A DNA stretch of 64,000 nucleotides from Desulfovibrionaceae bacterium (GCA_031082225.1 JAVHLG010000009.1:1-64000), one strand, 5' to 3'; shown: positions 36,582-45,796, counted from the stretch's first letter. Notes: generated from the sequence alone by a model not told the origin. Made by a program: numbers and translations.

Positions 36582-37311
36582 GCTGGACTCCGGGGAAACC
36601 GCCTGGGAAGACTTCGATCTCCGCGCCCGGGAGGAGATCGTCAGGCATTTTGCGCCCAAAATCAAAATCCTGGCCCTGCGCCTCAAGGCCAAGCTGCCCC
36701 AGAGCGTGGAGCTTGGGGAGCTCATCAGCGCCGGCGCCCTGGGGCTCATGGAGGCCCTGGGACGGTTTCGGCCCGAACTGAACATCAAGTTCGACACCTA
36801 CGCCGAAAACCGCATCAAAGGGGCCATGCTCGACGAACTGCGGCGCATGGACCGTTTTTCGCGCGGCCAGCGCCACCGCATCCGGGCCATGGAGGAGCTC
36901 ATCCGCCGCCTGGAGCACGAGCAGGGACAGTCCCCATCGGTGGAGGCCCTGGCCGACGCCTCTGGGCTGACCATCCGCGAGGTCTCCCAGAGCATGGAGG
37001 CCCTGCAGAACCAGCTCTGCATCAGCCTTGACGCCATCACCGAGAACCTGTCCTCCTTCAAGATCAACCAAAACGAGAACGAACCCTACAAATCCACGGA
37101 GTTCAAGGAGTTGGTGGACAAGCTGGCCGGGCTCATCGACGACCTGACCCCCCGGGAGAAGCTGGTGCTCTCCCTGTACTACGGCGAGGAGCTCAACATG
37201 CGCGAGACCTCGGAGGTCATGGGCATCACCGAGGGCCGGGTGTCGCAACTGCATTCCCAGGCCCTGGCCAGGCTGCGCCAGAGGTTCAAGACCGATTTCG
37301 GCATCGACTGA
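36523..37311 (+). CDS. fliA: Flagellar sigma-28 factor FliA
   Basis: FliA directs late flagellar transcription (flagellin, chemotaxis). The 262 residues contain region 2 (HFAPKIKILALRLKAKLP, GALGLMEALGRFRPELNIKFDTYAENRIKGAMLDELR), region 3 (EELIRRLEHEQGQSPSVEAL) and region 4 with HTH (LTPREKLVLSLYYGEELNMRE, GRVSQLHSQALARLR). A 59-nt overlap with flhG implies coupling. A TAAA-N15-CCGATGA promoter upstream of the flagellin-like gene at 58995 is a likely target. Confidence 0.94.
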   Translation: METSNSSGKSSSSRNSPWLRLDSGETAWEDFDLRAREEIVRHFAPKIKILALRLKAKLPQSVELGELISAGALGLMEALGRFRPELNIKFDTYAENRIKGAMLDELRRMDRFSRGQRHRIRAMEELIRRLEHEQGQSPSVEALADASGLTIREVSQSMEALQNQLCISLDAITENLSSFKINQNENEPYKSTEFKELVDKLAGLIDDLTPREKLVLSLYYGEELNMRETSEVMGITEGRVSQLHSQALARLRQRFKTDFGID

Positions 37312-37405
37312 TGGGACGCATCGCCCGTGACAGTCGCCACGTTAAGCCAGTCGCCCCGGCGTCTCCCGTGAAGGGATCCCGCTGGCGGGACGCCCTCTGC
37401 ACACC

Positions 37406-38140
37406 ATGAGCAAGGACAAAGGCGCCTCTTCCCCATCGGGAGTTCCACCGGGCATGGACGATCCGGCTGACATCGGTTTGACCAAGGCCAAGCTCGACGA
37501 CACGGAACTCAGCGACGAACTGCCCAAGGCCCTGCAAAAGGTCGAGCTGGACCTGGACGACGCGCCGTTTCTGGAGGACGAGAAGGAGGAGGCGCCGCCG
37601 CCCCCCCCGGGGGAGGAGCCCGTCCAGCAGGAGGAGGCGGAGGCGCCGCCGCCATGGTGGAAAAAAAAGGCCGTCGTGTTCGGCGGGGCCGCTCTGGTGC
37701 TCGTCATCCTGGCCGCCCTGGCCTACTTCCTCTTTTTCTCCGGAAAAAAAGAGGAGACGCCTCCGCCGCCAGCCGAGGAAACCGCCGAGGAGGCGTCCCA
37801 GGAGACGACCGCGCCGCCTCCCCTTCCCGAGGCGAAAGAGGTTGTGGTGGTCATGGATCCGTTCCTCGTGGAACAGACCAACGAAAAAGGCGAGGCCTTC
37901 CTGGTCAGCCTTCAGTTCTCCACGACAACCACCAGCCCGGACCTCGAGAAGGAACTTTCCCGAAACGCGGTTGTGCTCCGGGACGCCGTGTATTATTTCC
38001 TTAAGAATAAACAACTGGTCTATTTGGACGACGAGAAGGTCGCCGAGTCCCTCAAACAGGACATCATGTCGGTGATGAACCAGTTTCTGGGCGACGAGCA
38101 GATAAAAAACCTGTTCATCGAGAAATACGTGGTGAAGTGA
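37406..38140 (+). CDS. fliL: Flagellar basal-body protein FliL
   Basis: FliL surrounds the stator and supports torque under load. The 244 residues have a long acidic Pro/Glu-rich cytoplasmic part, one membrane helix near residues 90-112 (AVVFGGAALVLVILAALAYF), a second Pro/Glu-rich linker and a periplasmic FliL/SPFH-like domain (VVVVMDPFLVEQTNEKGEAFLVSL, RNAVVLRDAVYYFLKNK). It is longer than typical FliL (about 150 to 180) because of the low-complexity arms. The next gene starts 1 bp after its stop. Confidence 0.85.
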   Translation: MSKDKGASSPSGVPPGMDDPADIGLTKAKLDDTELSDELPKALQKVELDLDDAPFLEDEKEEAPPPPPGEEPVQQEEAEAPPPWWKKKAVVFGGAALVLVILAALAYFLFFSGKKEETPPPPAEETAEEASQETTAPPPLPEAKEVVVVMDPFLVEQTNEKGEAFLVSLQFSTTTTSPDLEKELSRNAVVLRDAVYYFLKNKQLVYLDDEKVAESLKQDIMSVMNQFLGDEQIKNLFIEKYVVK

Positions 38141-38141
38141 C

Positions 38142-38459
38142 ATGTCCATCGACATCTCCACCCTCTTCCAGGTCATGCCCTACGCCCAGAACGTGGCCCA
38201 CGCCGAGGTGGCCCAACCCGTGGCCCAGCAGACCATTGCCGCAGAACTGGCCCTGCAGCGCATGCAGGAGGAGGAAAAACAGGTTCCCAAGCTCGAGGAG
38301 CAGGACGCCGCCGACACCGTCAAGGACCAGGACGAGGAGCGCCGCCGCGAGGGACGCCAGCCCCGCAAGCGCCAGGCCCGGGAGCACGCCGCGCCGGAGG
38401 ACACGAGCCCGACCCACATCACCCCCTGGACGGGAAACATCATCGACGCCAAGATATGA
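38142..38459 (+). CDS. Uncharacterised small charged protein in the flagellar operon
   Basis: The 105-residue protein begins MSIDISTLFQVMPYAQNVAHAEVAQPVAQQ and is followed by a Glu/Lys/Arg-rich central stretch, probably coiled coil or disordered, with a short C-terminal tail TPWTGNIIDAKI. It has no signal peptide or membrane segment. The fliL TGA and this ATG are 1 bp apart, so co-translation with fliL is likely. The family is not recognised. Confidence 0.7.
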   Translation: MSIDISTLFQVMPYAQNVAHAEVAQPVAQQTIAAELALQRMQEEEKQVPKLEEQDAADTVKDQDEERRREGRQPRKRQAREHAAPEDTSPTHITPWTGNIIDAKI

Positions 38460-38508
38460 ACGCCACACCCCTGGCCGTTCGCGCGGCCCAAAGCATCAAG
38501 GTTGCTCC

Positions 38509-38928
38509 ATGAGCGCAGAGTCGTATCTGATCCTTTTTCTCACCCTGAGCGAACTGGCCCTGATCGTCCTGGTGGTGCTTTTTTTCTCCCGCCTGCGCCG
38601 TTCCGAAGGCCTTTTGCACAGGCTGCAAAACAACCAGGAACAGTTGCTGGAGAAGCTGCGGCTCAATGCCCAGCTCGAACAGGAACTGGTGTCGAGCTTC
38701 AAGCGCCGCCAGGCGGAACTCATGGCCCTCGACGAACAACTCGAGCAGCGCCGCATGGATCTCGACCGGCTTCTCAAACAGGCCCGCGAGGTGTCCCGCT
38801 CTCCCCAGTTCCTGCGCCAGGTCATCGTGAACGGCCACAAAAAGGGCCAATCCATCGGTGCCCTGGCCACGTCCACGGGCCTGGCCCCGGACGAGGTGCG
38901 GCTGATTCTTGAGCAGGCCTCCTCATGA
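38509..38928 (+). CDS. Membrane-anchored coiled-coil protein with C-terminal HTH-like segment (DUF2802-like)
   Basis: The 139 residues have an N-terminal membrane helix (LILFLTLSELALIVLVVLFF), then a long coiled coil (about residues 32-95) and a C-terminal segment GQSIGALATSTGLAPDEVRLIL resembling the HTH-like tail of DUF2802 proteins found in flagellar operons. The start at ATG 38509 follows GGTTGC, a weak ribosome-binding site. Function unknown; position suggests a link to flagellar assembly or placement. Confidence 0.7.
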   Translation: MSAESYLILFLTLSELALIVLVVLFFSRLRRSEGLLHRLQNNQEQLLEKLRLNAQLEQELVSSFKRRQAELMALDEQLEQRRMDLDRLLKQAREVSRSPQFLRQVIVNGHKKGQSIGALATSTGLAPDEVRLILEQASS

Positions 38929-39041
38929 TCCCGGCCAAGCGCGTCCCGCATGGCCGTGCTGCGGTCTGGCCGCCCCAGCCCGTCAGGGGAAAACCCGTGT
39001 CCTGTCTTTTTTCTCCGCGCCGGTCAGGATAAGGGCCTGCC

Positions 39042-39881
39042 ATGGCTGGCCGTGACCTCGAAGATTTCCGCCGCGCGTTCCGAACCGGGGAACGGGTCAC
39101 GGGCCGGGTGCTTTCCCGCCCCGACGCCCGGCACGCCCTGGTGGACATCTCGGGCTTCGAACTGCTGGCCGCAACCGACACCGATCCCCCGCCCGGGGCC
39201 AGGCTGACCTTTTTCATCGCCCGGATGCATCCGGTGGTGGTGCTGCGCGAGATCGCCAGAGACCAGGCCCCTGCGAACGCCCCCGACCCCCGCCGCATGG
39301 CAGGGCTTTTATCCTCCCTGGCCAGCGCCCGGACCGCTCTGGAGACGCGCCTGACGTCCCTTGGCCTGCCCCCGGCCCCCGGCCCGACCGTTGATCTGGC
39401 GGATCTCAAACGCCGGTTTTTGGCCATGCTGCGGGCCGACGAAAAGGCCCTCGCCGCGTACGAACGATCGGCCAGTCTGGCCCGGGAGCTGGCCGCCCTG
39501 CCCGACGTCCGCCGCCGGGGACGCTATCTGTACGCCCCCTGGTATCCCCCGGGGGCCTTTGCCCACGAACTTCTCCTGGAACGCACGGGGGCTGACGGGA
39601 CGCAGGACATCCATCTGGCCTTCAGGCTTGCGGGGCCCGGCGAGATCCGCATCAAGGCCCGCCTCCAGGGCGATCTGGCCCGATGCATGGTGTTCGCCGC
39701 CATGCCCGGCCGTATGGACGGCCACGCGTTTCTGCCCGAAACCGTCCGCCTGGGGCGACGGGTGGTGCGCCTGGAGCTTTCGGCCGCGCCGCGTCCCCTG
39801 GCGGCCTCCCCGCCGTCGCTGGCGGCCTCGCTCCTCCCGGACGGGACCAGGAGCTTTACGGGGGTAAACCTTCGAGTGTAA
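39042..39881 (+). CDS. Uncharacterised protein in the flagellar block
   Basis: The 279-residue protein has no signal peptide or membrane helix. It begins with a strand-rich domain (RTGERVTGRVLSRPDARHALVDISGFELLAAT) reminiscent of an OB-like or FliK-type N-terminus, then a helical region around residues 85-160 and a strand-rich C-terminal half (GPGEIRIKARLQGDLARCMVFAAMPG, LGRRVVRLELSAAPRP) that resembles the hook-length-control C-terminal fold only loosely. Codon use is very GC-rich. I do not recognise the family with confidence. Confidence 0.6.
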   Translation: MAGRDLEDFRRAFRTGERVTGRVLSRPDARHALVDISGFELLAATDTDPPPGARLTFFIARMHPVVVLREIARDQAPANAPDPRRMAGLLSSLASARTALETRLTSLGLPPAPGPTVDLADLKRRFLAMLRADEKALAAYERSASLARELAALPDVRRRGRYLYAPWYPPGAFAHELLLERTGADGTQDIHLAFRLAGPGEIRIKARLQGDLARCMVFAAMPGRMDGHAFLPETVRLGRRVVRLELSAAPRPLAASPPSLAASLLPDGTRSFTGVNLRV

Positions 39882-39924
39882 GAACGCTCCATTGCGCCCA
39901 CCCCATAGGCAAAGGAACCGCATC

Positions 39925-40422
39925 ATGCCGCACTGCGTCGAAGATCTGCTCTCCTCTCCGGACATTGGCCGCAGGATCTGCGAAATGCTCGACGACTCGG
40001 CCTGGGCCAAGGATCTCTCCTGGCCGGACATCCAGGCCCTTTCCGGGTACATGACGATTCTGGATTTCCCCAAGGAAATGACCATCTTCACAGAGGGGGA
40101 AAGCAGCGACTACATGGCCATCGTGCTGCATGGGGTGGTGGAGATCGTCAAACATGAGGTGGGCGACGAGTTTTCCACCAAGTTTCTGGTGCGCCTGGGC
40201 CCCGGCCGGGCCTTCGGGGAGATGGCCCTGGTGGAGGGACAGCCGCGCTCGGCCTCGGCCCTGGCCGCCGAAGAGACGCGCCTCATGGTCCTGACCCGAG
40301 GCGAGTTCGACCGGATGTGCAAGGATAACAAGTCCCTGGCCCTCAAAATGGCCATCAACATGGCCCGGCTCATCAGTTTCCGGCTGCGCAACACCAGTTC
40401 CAAGCTCCTGCGGTTCCTCTAG
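39925..40422 (+). CDS. Cyclic-nucleotide-binding domain protein without HTH
   Basis: The 165-residue protein starts at the ATG at 39925 (AAAGGAA upstream; the longer in-frame start at 39892 is less supported). It contains a Crp-type CNBD: ILDFPKEMTIFTEGESSDYMAIVLHGVVEIV and the phosphate-binding cassette AFGEMALVEGQPRSASALA. After the CNBD only a helix follows and no DNA-binding domain is present, so it may signal through protein contacts. The ligand (cAMP, cGMP or none) is not known. Confidence 0.82.
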   Translation: MPHCVEDLLSSPDIGRRICEMLDDSAWAKDLSWPDIQALSGYMTILDFPKEMTIFTEGESSDYMAIVLHGVVEIVKHEVGDEFSTKFLVRLGPGRAFGEMALVEGQPRSASALAAEETRLMVLTRGEFDRMCKDNKSLALKMAINMARLISFRLRNTSSKLLRFL

Positions 40423-40566
40423 GACGGCATCCCGGGCCGCACCGCTTTTCCGGCGGTCCGGTCCCCGGGACAATCGCAACGGAAACTGCGGGATGGTCGC
40501 GCCCATCGATCAGCCCGGCTCACTGGTCCGTTTCCAACCCACAACACCACTTCGAGGCATACCGGC

Positions 40567-42012
40567 ATGGCATACAAGGATTTGCAGGATTTCGTGAAGG
40601 CCCTGGAGGGCGCGGGCGAACTCAAGCGCATCAGCGCACAGCTCGATCCCTATCTGGAGGTGGCCGAGGTCACGGACCGGGTAAGCAAGAAACACGGCCC
40701 GGCCCTTTTCTTCGAAAACGTGGGCCAGTCCCGATTCCCGGTCCTGACCAACGCCTTTGGCTCATATACCCGCATGCACATGGCCCTTCAGGTCGCAAGT
40801 CTGGAGGCCCTGGCCTCGGAGATCACGGAATTTTTGGAGATCGAAAAGCCCTCGGGCATCATCAAAAAGCTCAAGCTTCTGCCCAAACTGGCCCGCATGG
40901 CCAACATTTTTCCCAAGGAGGTCGGTTCGGGGCCCTGCCAGGACGTGGTTCTCACGGGCGACGACGTGGATCTGTCCATCATGCCCGTTCTGACCACCTG
41001 GCCGGGCGACGCCGGGCCGTTTATCACCCTGCCCGGGGTCATCACCAAAAACCCCGAGACCGGCAAGCGCAACCTGGGGATGTACCGGATGCAGGTCTTC
41101 GACAAAAAGACCACGGGCATGCACTGGCACCGCCACAAGGGCGGGGCCTACCACTACCACCTGGCCGAAAAGCTCGGCAAGCGCCTGGAAATGGCCGTAT
41201 GCATCGGCCCGGACCCGGCCGTGACCTATGCCGCCACGGCCCCCCTGCCCGACGAACTCGACGAGATGCTGTTCGCGGGATTTTTACGCCACTCGCCCGT
41301 GGAACTGGTCAAATGCAAGACCGTGGACATCGAGGTTCCGGCCAACGCCCAGTTCGTGCTGGAGGGCTATGTGGAGCCCGGCGAACGGCGGCGGGAAGGC
41401 CCCTTCGGCGACCACACGGGCTATTATTCCCTGGCCGACGACTATCCGGTCTTCCACGTCACGGCGCTGACCCACCGCAGGGACGCCATCTATCCGGCCA
41501 CCCTGGTGGGGCCGCCGCCCATGGAGGACTGCTTCATGGGCAAGGCCACGGAGCGCCTGTTCCTGCCCCTGATCAAAAAGCAACTGCCCGAGATCATGGA
41601 CATGAGCCTGCCCCTGGAAGGGGTCTTCCACAACCTGTGCTTCGTCTCCATCGACAAGCGCTACCCCGGCCAGGCCAAGAAGGTCATGTACGCCCTGTGG
41701 GGCCTGGGACAGATGATGTTCACCAAGATCATCGTGGTGGTGGATAAAAACGTCAACGTGCAGAACACCTCCGAGGTGCTGTGGCGTCTTGGCAACAATG
41801 TGGACCCCCGGCGCGACGTGGTCATGGTGGACGGCCCCCTGGACGCCCTGGACCATGCCTCGCCCCTGGCCTTCTACGGCGGCAAGATGGGCATCGACGC
41901 CACGAAAAAAGGCCCCCAGGACGGGCATCACCGCCCCTGGCCCGCGTCCCTGCGCATGGCCCCCGAGGTCAAGAACCGCATCGACGCCCTGTGGGGCGAA
42001 CTGGGGTTGTAA
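40567..42012 (+). CDS. UbiD-family decarboxylase, probably menaquinone biosynthesis
   Basis: The 481-residue prenyl-FMN-dependent decarboxylase starts MAYKDLQDFVKALEGAGELKRI. Characteristic segments are GPALFFENV, LPGVITKNPETGKRNLGMYRMQVFDKKTTGMHWHRHKGG, ARRREGPFGDHTGYYS-like sequence (here ERRREGPFGDHTGYYS) and the C-terminal NNVDPRRDVVMVDGPLDALDHAS. In anaerobes lacking ubiquinone this enzyme usually acts in the menaquinone (futalosine) route, but aromatic-acid decarboxylation cannot be excluded. No ubiX flavin prenyltransferase gene is adjacent. Confidence 0.88.
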   Translation: MAYKDLQDFVKALEGAGELKRISAQLDPYLEVAEVTDRVSKKHGPALFFENVGQSRFPVLTNAFGSYTRMHMALQVASLEALASEITEFLEIEKPSGIIKKLKLLPKLARMANIFPKEVGSGPCQDVVLTGDDVDLSIMPVLTTWPGDAGPFITLPGVITKNPETGKRNLGMYRMQVFDKKTTGMHWHRHKGGAYHYHLAEKLGKRLEMAVCIGPDPAVTYAATAPLPDELDEMLFAGFLRHSPVELVKCKTVDIEVPANAQFVLEGYVEPGERRREGPFGDHTGYYSLADDYPVFHVTALTHRRDAIYPATLVGPPPMEDCFMGKATERLFLPLIKKQLPEIMDMSLPLEGVFHNLCFVSIDKRYPGQAKKVMYALWGLGQMMFTKIIVVVDKNVNVQNTSEVLWRLGNNVDPRRDVVMVDGPLDALDHASPLAFYGGKMGIDATKKGPQDGHHRPWPASLRMAPEVKNRIDALWGELGL

Positions 42013-42041
42013 CCGGGACGCCCTCCAGGAGAACGCCGCCC

Positions 42042-42830
42042 ATGGACATCACCTACATCCACCACGACTGCTTCGTCGTGCGCCACGCCGGGCGCGTGCT
42101 GCTCTTCGACTATCCCCGCCCCAGCCACCTGCCTGGGGCGGCCGCCCAGATGGCCGCGCCGCTTTTTTACGGGGCCGACCTCATGGTCTTTTTCTCCCAC
42201 GGCCACCCCGACCACTTCGATCCGAACATCCTGGCGGTCACCGAGGGGGCGGCCAGGCGTCGCTTCGTGGTCTCGGACGACGTGGCCGACATGTTCTCGG
42301 ACAGCCTGCCCCCGGACGCCGTGATCATGGAACCGGACCAGACCCGGCAGGTGGAGGGATTTTCCGTCAGCACCCTGGAAAGCAACGACCTGGGCGTGGC
42401 CTACCTCATCGAAACCCCGGACAAGCGCGTCTATTTCGGCGGCGACCTGGCCCAGTGGGACTGGCCCACCCTGCCCGAGCGCGCCCGGGCCGAAACCTGC
42501 CGGTTCTTCACTGCCGCCCTGGCCCGCGTCGCGGCCTTCGCCCCGGACGTGGCCTTCACCAACTGCGACTTCCGCCTCGACTCCCTGGGCGGCGTGGTGG
42601 CCCTGGCCCAGGCCGTCCGTCCCGGCCTCCTGATCCCCATGCATCTGTTCGGCGACGCCTCGCGGCTGTGGACCCTGCCCTCGCGCATCGCCGAGGCCAG
42701 CCCCCCGGACGCGCCCGACATCCCGGTCTTCTGCTACGCCGCCCCCGGCGACAGAGCCCATATCGGTCCGGACGGGATCAGCTTCGAGGTGAAGGAAACG
42801 CCTGCGGCGACGGGGGGGGAAACCTGCTGA
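42042..42830 (+). CDS. MBL-fold metallohydrolase (UlaG/YcbL-like)
   Basis: The 262-residue protein has the metallo-beta-lactamase pattern: N-terminal ITYIHHDCFVVRHAGRVLLFDY, the metal motif FSHGHPDHFDP, KRVYFGGDLAQWDW and PMHLFGD. This resembles short, soluble MBL hydrolases of the lactonase/UlaG group, whose substrate varies. It begins 29 bp after ubiD with a GGAG site, and ends 14 bp from the convergent radA stop. Confidence 0.82.
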   Translation: MDITYIHHDCFVVRHAGRVLLFDYPRPSHLPGAAAQMAAPLFYGADLMVFFSHGHPDHFDPNILAVTEGAARRRFVVSDDVADMFSDSLPPDAVIMEPDQTRQVEGFSVSTLESNDLGVAYLIETPDKRVYFGGDLAQWDWPTLPERARAETCRFFTAALARVAAFAPDVAFTNCDFRLDSLGGVVALAQAVRPGLLIPMHLFGDASRLWTLPSRIAEASPPDAPDIPVFCYAAPGDRAHIGPDGISFEVKETPAATGGETC

Positions 42831-42844
42831 GTGAGACGGGCGAG

Positions 42845-44182
42845 TCAAGAAAAAAGGGCGGCGGAAAGTGCGGTTAAATCGCTGACGCCTTGGCCGCCTT
42901 TGCCCGGGCGCGGGAAAAACAGCGGCCCGTAGCCCAGGCGCTTGGCCTGCTTGAGGCGCATATCATGTCCGGACACGGGCCGGATGCGTCCCCCCAGGTC
43001 CACCTCGCCCCAAAAAACCGCCCCGATCGGCAGCGGCCGGTCGTGAAAAGAGGAGAGGATGGCGGCGGCCAGCCCCAGGTCGAGGCCAGGGTCGCGCATG
43101 GACAGCCCGCCGCCGAGCTTGGCGTAGATGTCGGACTGGCCCAGGTGCACGCCGAGGCGTTTTTCCAGGACGGCCAGCAGCAGATGCAACCGTCCCTGGT
43201 CCACGCCAAGGGCCGTGCGCCGGGGGATGCCCAGATAGGAATGGGCGGCCAGGGCCTGGACCTCCACGGCCAGGGGGCGTTGGCCCTCCACGGCCATGAC
43301 CACCGCCGAGCCGGACAGGGCGGCGTCGCGTTCGCCAAGGAAGAAGGTGGACGGATCGGCCACCACGGCAAGGCCTTTGTCGCGCATCTCGAAGACTAAA
43401 AGCTCGTCCGTCGGTCCGAAGCGGTTTTTGAGCACCCGCAGGATGCGGAAGACGTGACGGCGCTCGCCTTCGAGGTACAGCACCGTGTCCACCATGTGCT
43501 CCATGAGCTTGGGACCGGCGATCTGGCCGTCCTTGGTGACGTGCCCCACCAGGATCAGCGGCGTGCCCGAGCGTTTGGCGGCCTCCACGAGTTCCGAGGA
43601 CACGGCCCGCACCTGTCCCACGCTGCCGCTGGCCCCTTCGGCGGCCGGGGAATGCAGGGTCTGCACGGAATCGGCGATGAGCAGGCTGGGGGGACTGTGG
43701 CCGGACAAAAGGGCCACGGCCTGGGAGGCGTCGGTGGAGGACACGGCCAAAAGGCCGGGATGCAGGCATTTGAGGCGCGCCGCCCGGGATTTGAGCTGGG
43801 AAAGGGATTCCTCGCCGGAAAAATAGACCGGGGAACGTCCCGTGGCCGCCAATCGCCCGGCAAGTTGCAGAAGGAGCGTGGATTTGCCGATGCCCGGTTC
43901 GCCGCCGAGCAGGATGGCCCCGCCCGGGGCCAGCCCTCCGCCCAAGACCCGGTCCAGGTCGGCCAGTCCCGTGGGCGCGGCAATGCCGCCCTCGTCAGGG
44001 TGATCGGCCAGGGAGGCGGGGGGGACGGCCGAGGCCGACGCCGCGTGCCCGGCCTTGGCGGCGGATGCGGCCACGGTCTGGGCGGCCAGGGTGTTCCATT
44101 TGCCGCAACGCGGGCACTGGCCGCGCCAGGACGGGGAGATGCCGCCGCATTCGGCGCACACGTAGCGTTGCCGGGTCTTCAT
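42845..44182 (-). CDS. radA: DNA repair protein RadA (Sms)
   Basis: RadA is the branch-migration ATPase in recombination. The 445 residues have the N-terminal four-cysteine zinc finger (CAECGGISPSWRGQCPRCGKWNT), Walker A GGEPGIGKST near residue 91, the RadA-specific KNRFG motif (LKNRFGPTDELL) and the C-terminal Lon-like domain ending in the SDLTALSAALFS region. Lengths around 450 are usual. The start at 44182 lies 15 bp after the preceding minus-strand gene. Confidence 0.95.
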   Translation of the reverse strand: MKTRQRYVCAECGGISPSWRGQCPRCGKWNTLAAQTVAASAAKAGHAASASAVPPASLADHPDEGGIAAPTGLADLDRVLGGGLAPGGAILLGGEPGIGKSTLLLQLAGRLAATGRSPVYFSGEESLSQLKSRAARLKCLHPGLLAVSSTDASQAVALLSGHSPPSLLIADSVQTLHSPAAEGASGSVGQVRAVSSELVEAAKRSGTPLILVGHVTKDGQIAGPKLMEHMVDTVLYLEGERRHVFRILRVLKNRFGPTDELLVFEMRDKGLAVVADPSTFFLGERDAALSGSAVVMAVEGQRPLAVEVQALAAHSYLGIPRRTALGVDQGRLHLLLAVLEKRLGVHLGQSDIYAKLGGGLSMRDPGLDLGLAAAILSSFHDRPLPIGAVFWGEVDLGGRIRPVSGHDMRLKQAKRLGYGPLFFPRPGKGGQGVSDLTALSAALFS

Positions 44183-44197
44183 GGATGGTCGCCGGGG

Positions 44198-45193
44198 TTA
44201 TTTCCCGGGCGGATCCTTGGCGTCCACGACCTTGACCCCGAATTCCTTGACCGCCTCGGGCGGATCGAAAAACACGATCATAAACGGCGTTTCCGCGCCC
44301 GGGGCCAGGTTGGTGTTGTTGGTCAAGACGCCCACCTGGGAGCCCAGGGCCGATTCCAATTCCTGCCTGGTCATGACCTGGAGTTGGAACAGGGACACGG
44401 TGTTGCCGCCGAGCATGTCCTTGGAGAGGAGGACATTGCCCTTTTCGTCGAACAGGGCGGCCTCCAGCTTGATCATTTCTTTTTGCGACTTGAAGTTGTT
44501 GACCGCCTTGCCCTCGATGACGAAGAGTTGTCCGGCCTTTTCGTTGGTGACATAATATTGACGGACGTTCTGGAGCACGATGTCCTTGACCTTGGCGGAC
44601 TCGTCGGGCTTTTCCGCGGCGGGCTTTTCACCCTCTTTGCCAGGCTCTGCGGGCTTCGCCTGTTCGGCGGTCGGCGGCGCGGGGGGTTGCCCATCCTTGG
44701 CCCCCGGCCACAGATCGAAGAAAAAGACGGCGGCCAGGGTGATGACGACCAGGGCGAAAAGGCTCAGGGCGACGATCAGCGAGCGGCGCTTGACGTCCTT
44801 GGACGAGGCCCCTTTTCCCTTCTTGCCGGTGATGTCGATTTCGGAGATGTCGTCCAGGTTGAAGTCGGTTCGCGGCGTTCCGGCGTCCTCTTGGTCCGCA
44901 GAGGTTTCCGAGGCGAAGAGACTGTCGGCTTCGCGATCCGGGGCCCGGCCGGGCTCGGGCCGCGCCTCACGCGCCGATCCCGCCGGGGCGGGGGCCGCAG
45001 CTTCCCCGACATTCGCCCCGAAGGCCGTCCCGTCATCCTCCGGATAGTCGAAATCCCGCACGTCCGCTGGACTCGGCGGCTCCAGACGAAAGACATGTTT
45101 GCATTTGCCGCACCGCAGTTTGACGCCGTCCGGCCCGATCCTGTCATCGGGCAGCCGGAATCGGGAGGAGCAATTGGGGCATGTTACGATCAT
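44198..45193 (-). CDS. Zinc-ribbon single-pass membrane protein (MJ0042/DUF3426-type)
   Basis: The start at 45193 gives 331 residues that begin MIVTCPNCSSRFRLPDDRIG and continue LRCGKCKHVF, a CxxC...CxxC zinc ribbon of the MJ0042 group. An acidic disordered stretch, a single membrane helix (SLIVALSLFALVVITLAAVFFF) and a DUF3426-like extracytoplasmic domain (VRQYYVTNEKAGQLFVIEGKAVNNF) follow. Function unknown; such proteins are frequent in deltaproteobacteria. Confidence 0.8.
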   Translation of the reverse strand: MIVTCPNCSSRFRLPDDRIGPDGVKLRCGKCKHVFRLEPPSPADVRDFDYPEDDGTAFGANVGEAAAPAPAGSAREARPEPGRAPDREADSLFASETSADQEDAGTPRTDFNLDDISEIDITGKKGKGASSKDVKRRSLIVALSLFALVVITLAAVFFFDLWPGAKDGQPPAPPTAEQAKPAEPGKEGEKPAAEKPDESAKVKDIVLQNVRQYYVTNEKAGQLFVIEGKAVNNFKSQKEMIKLEAALFDEKGNVLLSKDMLGGNTVSLFQLQVMTRQELESALGSQVGVLTNNTNLAPGAETPFMIVFFDPPEAVKEFGVKVVDAKDPPGK

Positions 45194-45262
45194 AGGCCTT
45201 CTTCCGCGAAATGCTTCGGTTTTTCGGAACGACAAACAGCTTAAGCAAGTTCCGGGCCAAGA

Positions 45263-45796
45263 TCACACGATCTGCATCTCCCACACCCCGGGCAACTGTC
45301 GATAGCGCTCGGCATAGTCCATGCCGTAGCCGATCAGGTAGCCGTCCCGGGAGGTGAATCCCACAAAATCCACCGGCACGTCCACCTCCCGCCGCAGGGG
45401 TTTGTCGATCAGGGCGCACAAGCGCAGGGTTTTCGGATTCCGGGCGGCAAAAATCTCCAGCAACCGGGCCGAGGTCCGCCCCGTATCCACGATATCCTCC
45501 ACCACCAGGACATGCCGTCCTTCCAGGGGACAGTCCACGTCCACCAAAAACCGCAGGTCCTGGCCCGGAGAGGTTCCCGCGCCGTAGCTGGCGATGCGTA
45601 CGAACTCAATTTGCGGGGAAAATGGAAAATGCCGCGTCAAATCCGTAAAAAAATACACCGCCCCCTTGAGCACGCAGATGACGATGGGGGGATCGCCGTC
45701 GTCGTAGCAGCGGGAGATTTCCCCGGCCAGTTCGGCCACCCGCCCGGCTACGGCCTCTTCGCCGATGACTTCACGCAACACTTCACCCATAAGCAT
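45263..45796 (-). CDS. hpt: Hypoxanthine phosphoribosyltransferase
   Basis: Purine salvage: hypoxanthine or guanine plus PRPP to IMP or GMP. The 177 residues include the PRPP motif VLVVEDIVDTGRTSA, the flexible loop region VRIASYGAGTSPGQDL and LCALIDKP...VDFVGF. The ATG at 45796 (MLMGEVLREV) is preferred; an alternative ATG two codons later has a similar weak ribosome-binding site, and the longer frame from 45826 has none. Confidence 0.92.
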   Translation of the reverse strand: MLMGEVLREVIGEEAVAGRVAELAGEISRCYDDGDPPIVICVLKGAVYFFTDLTRHFPFSPQIEFVRIASYGAGTSPGQDLRFLVDVDCPLEGRHVLVVEDIVDTGRTSARLLEIFAARNPKTLRLCALIDKPLRREVDVPVDFVGFTSRDGYLIGYGMDYAERYRQLPGVWEMQIV

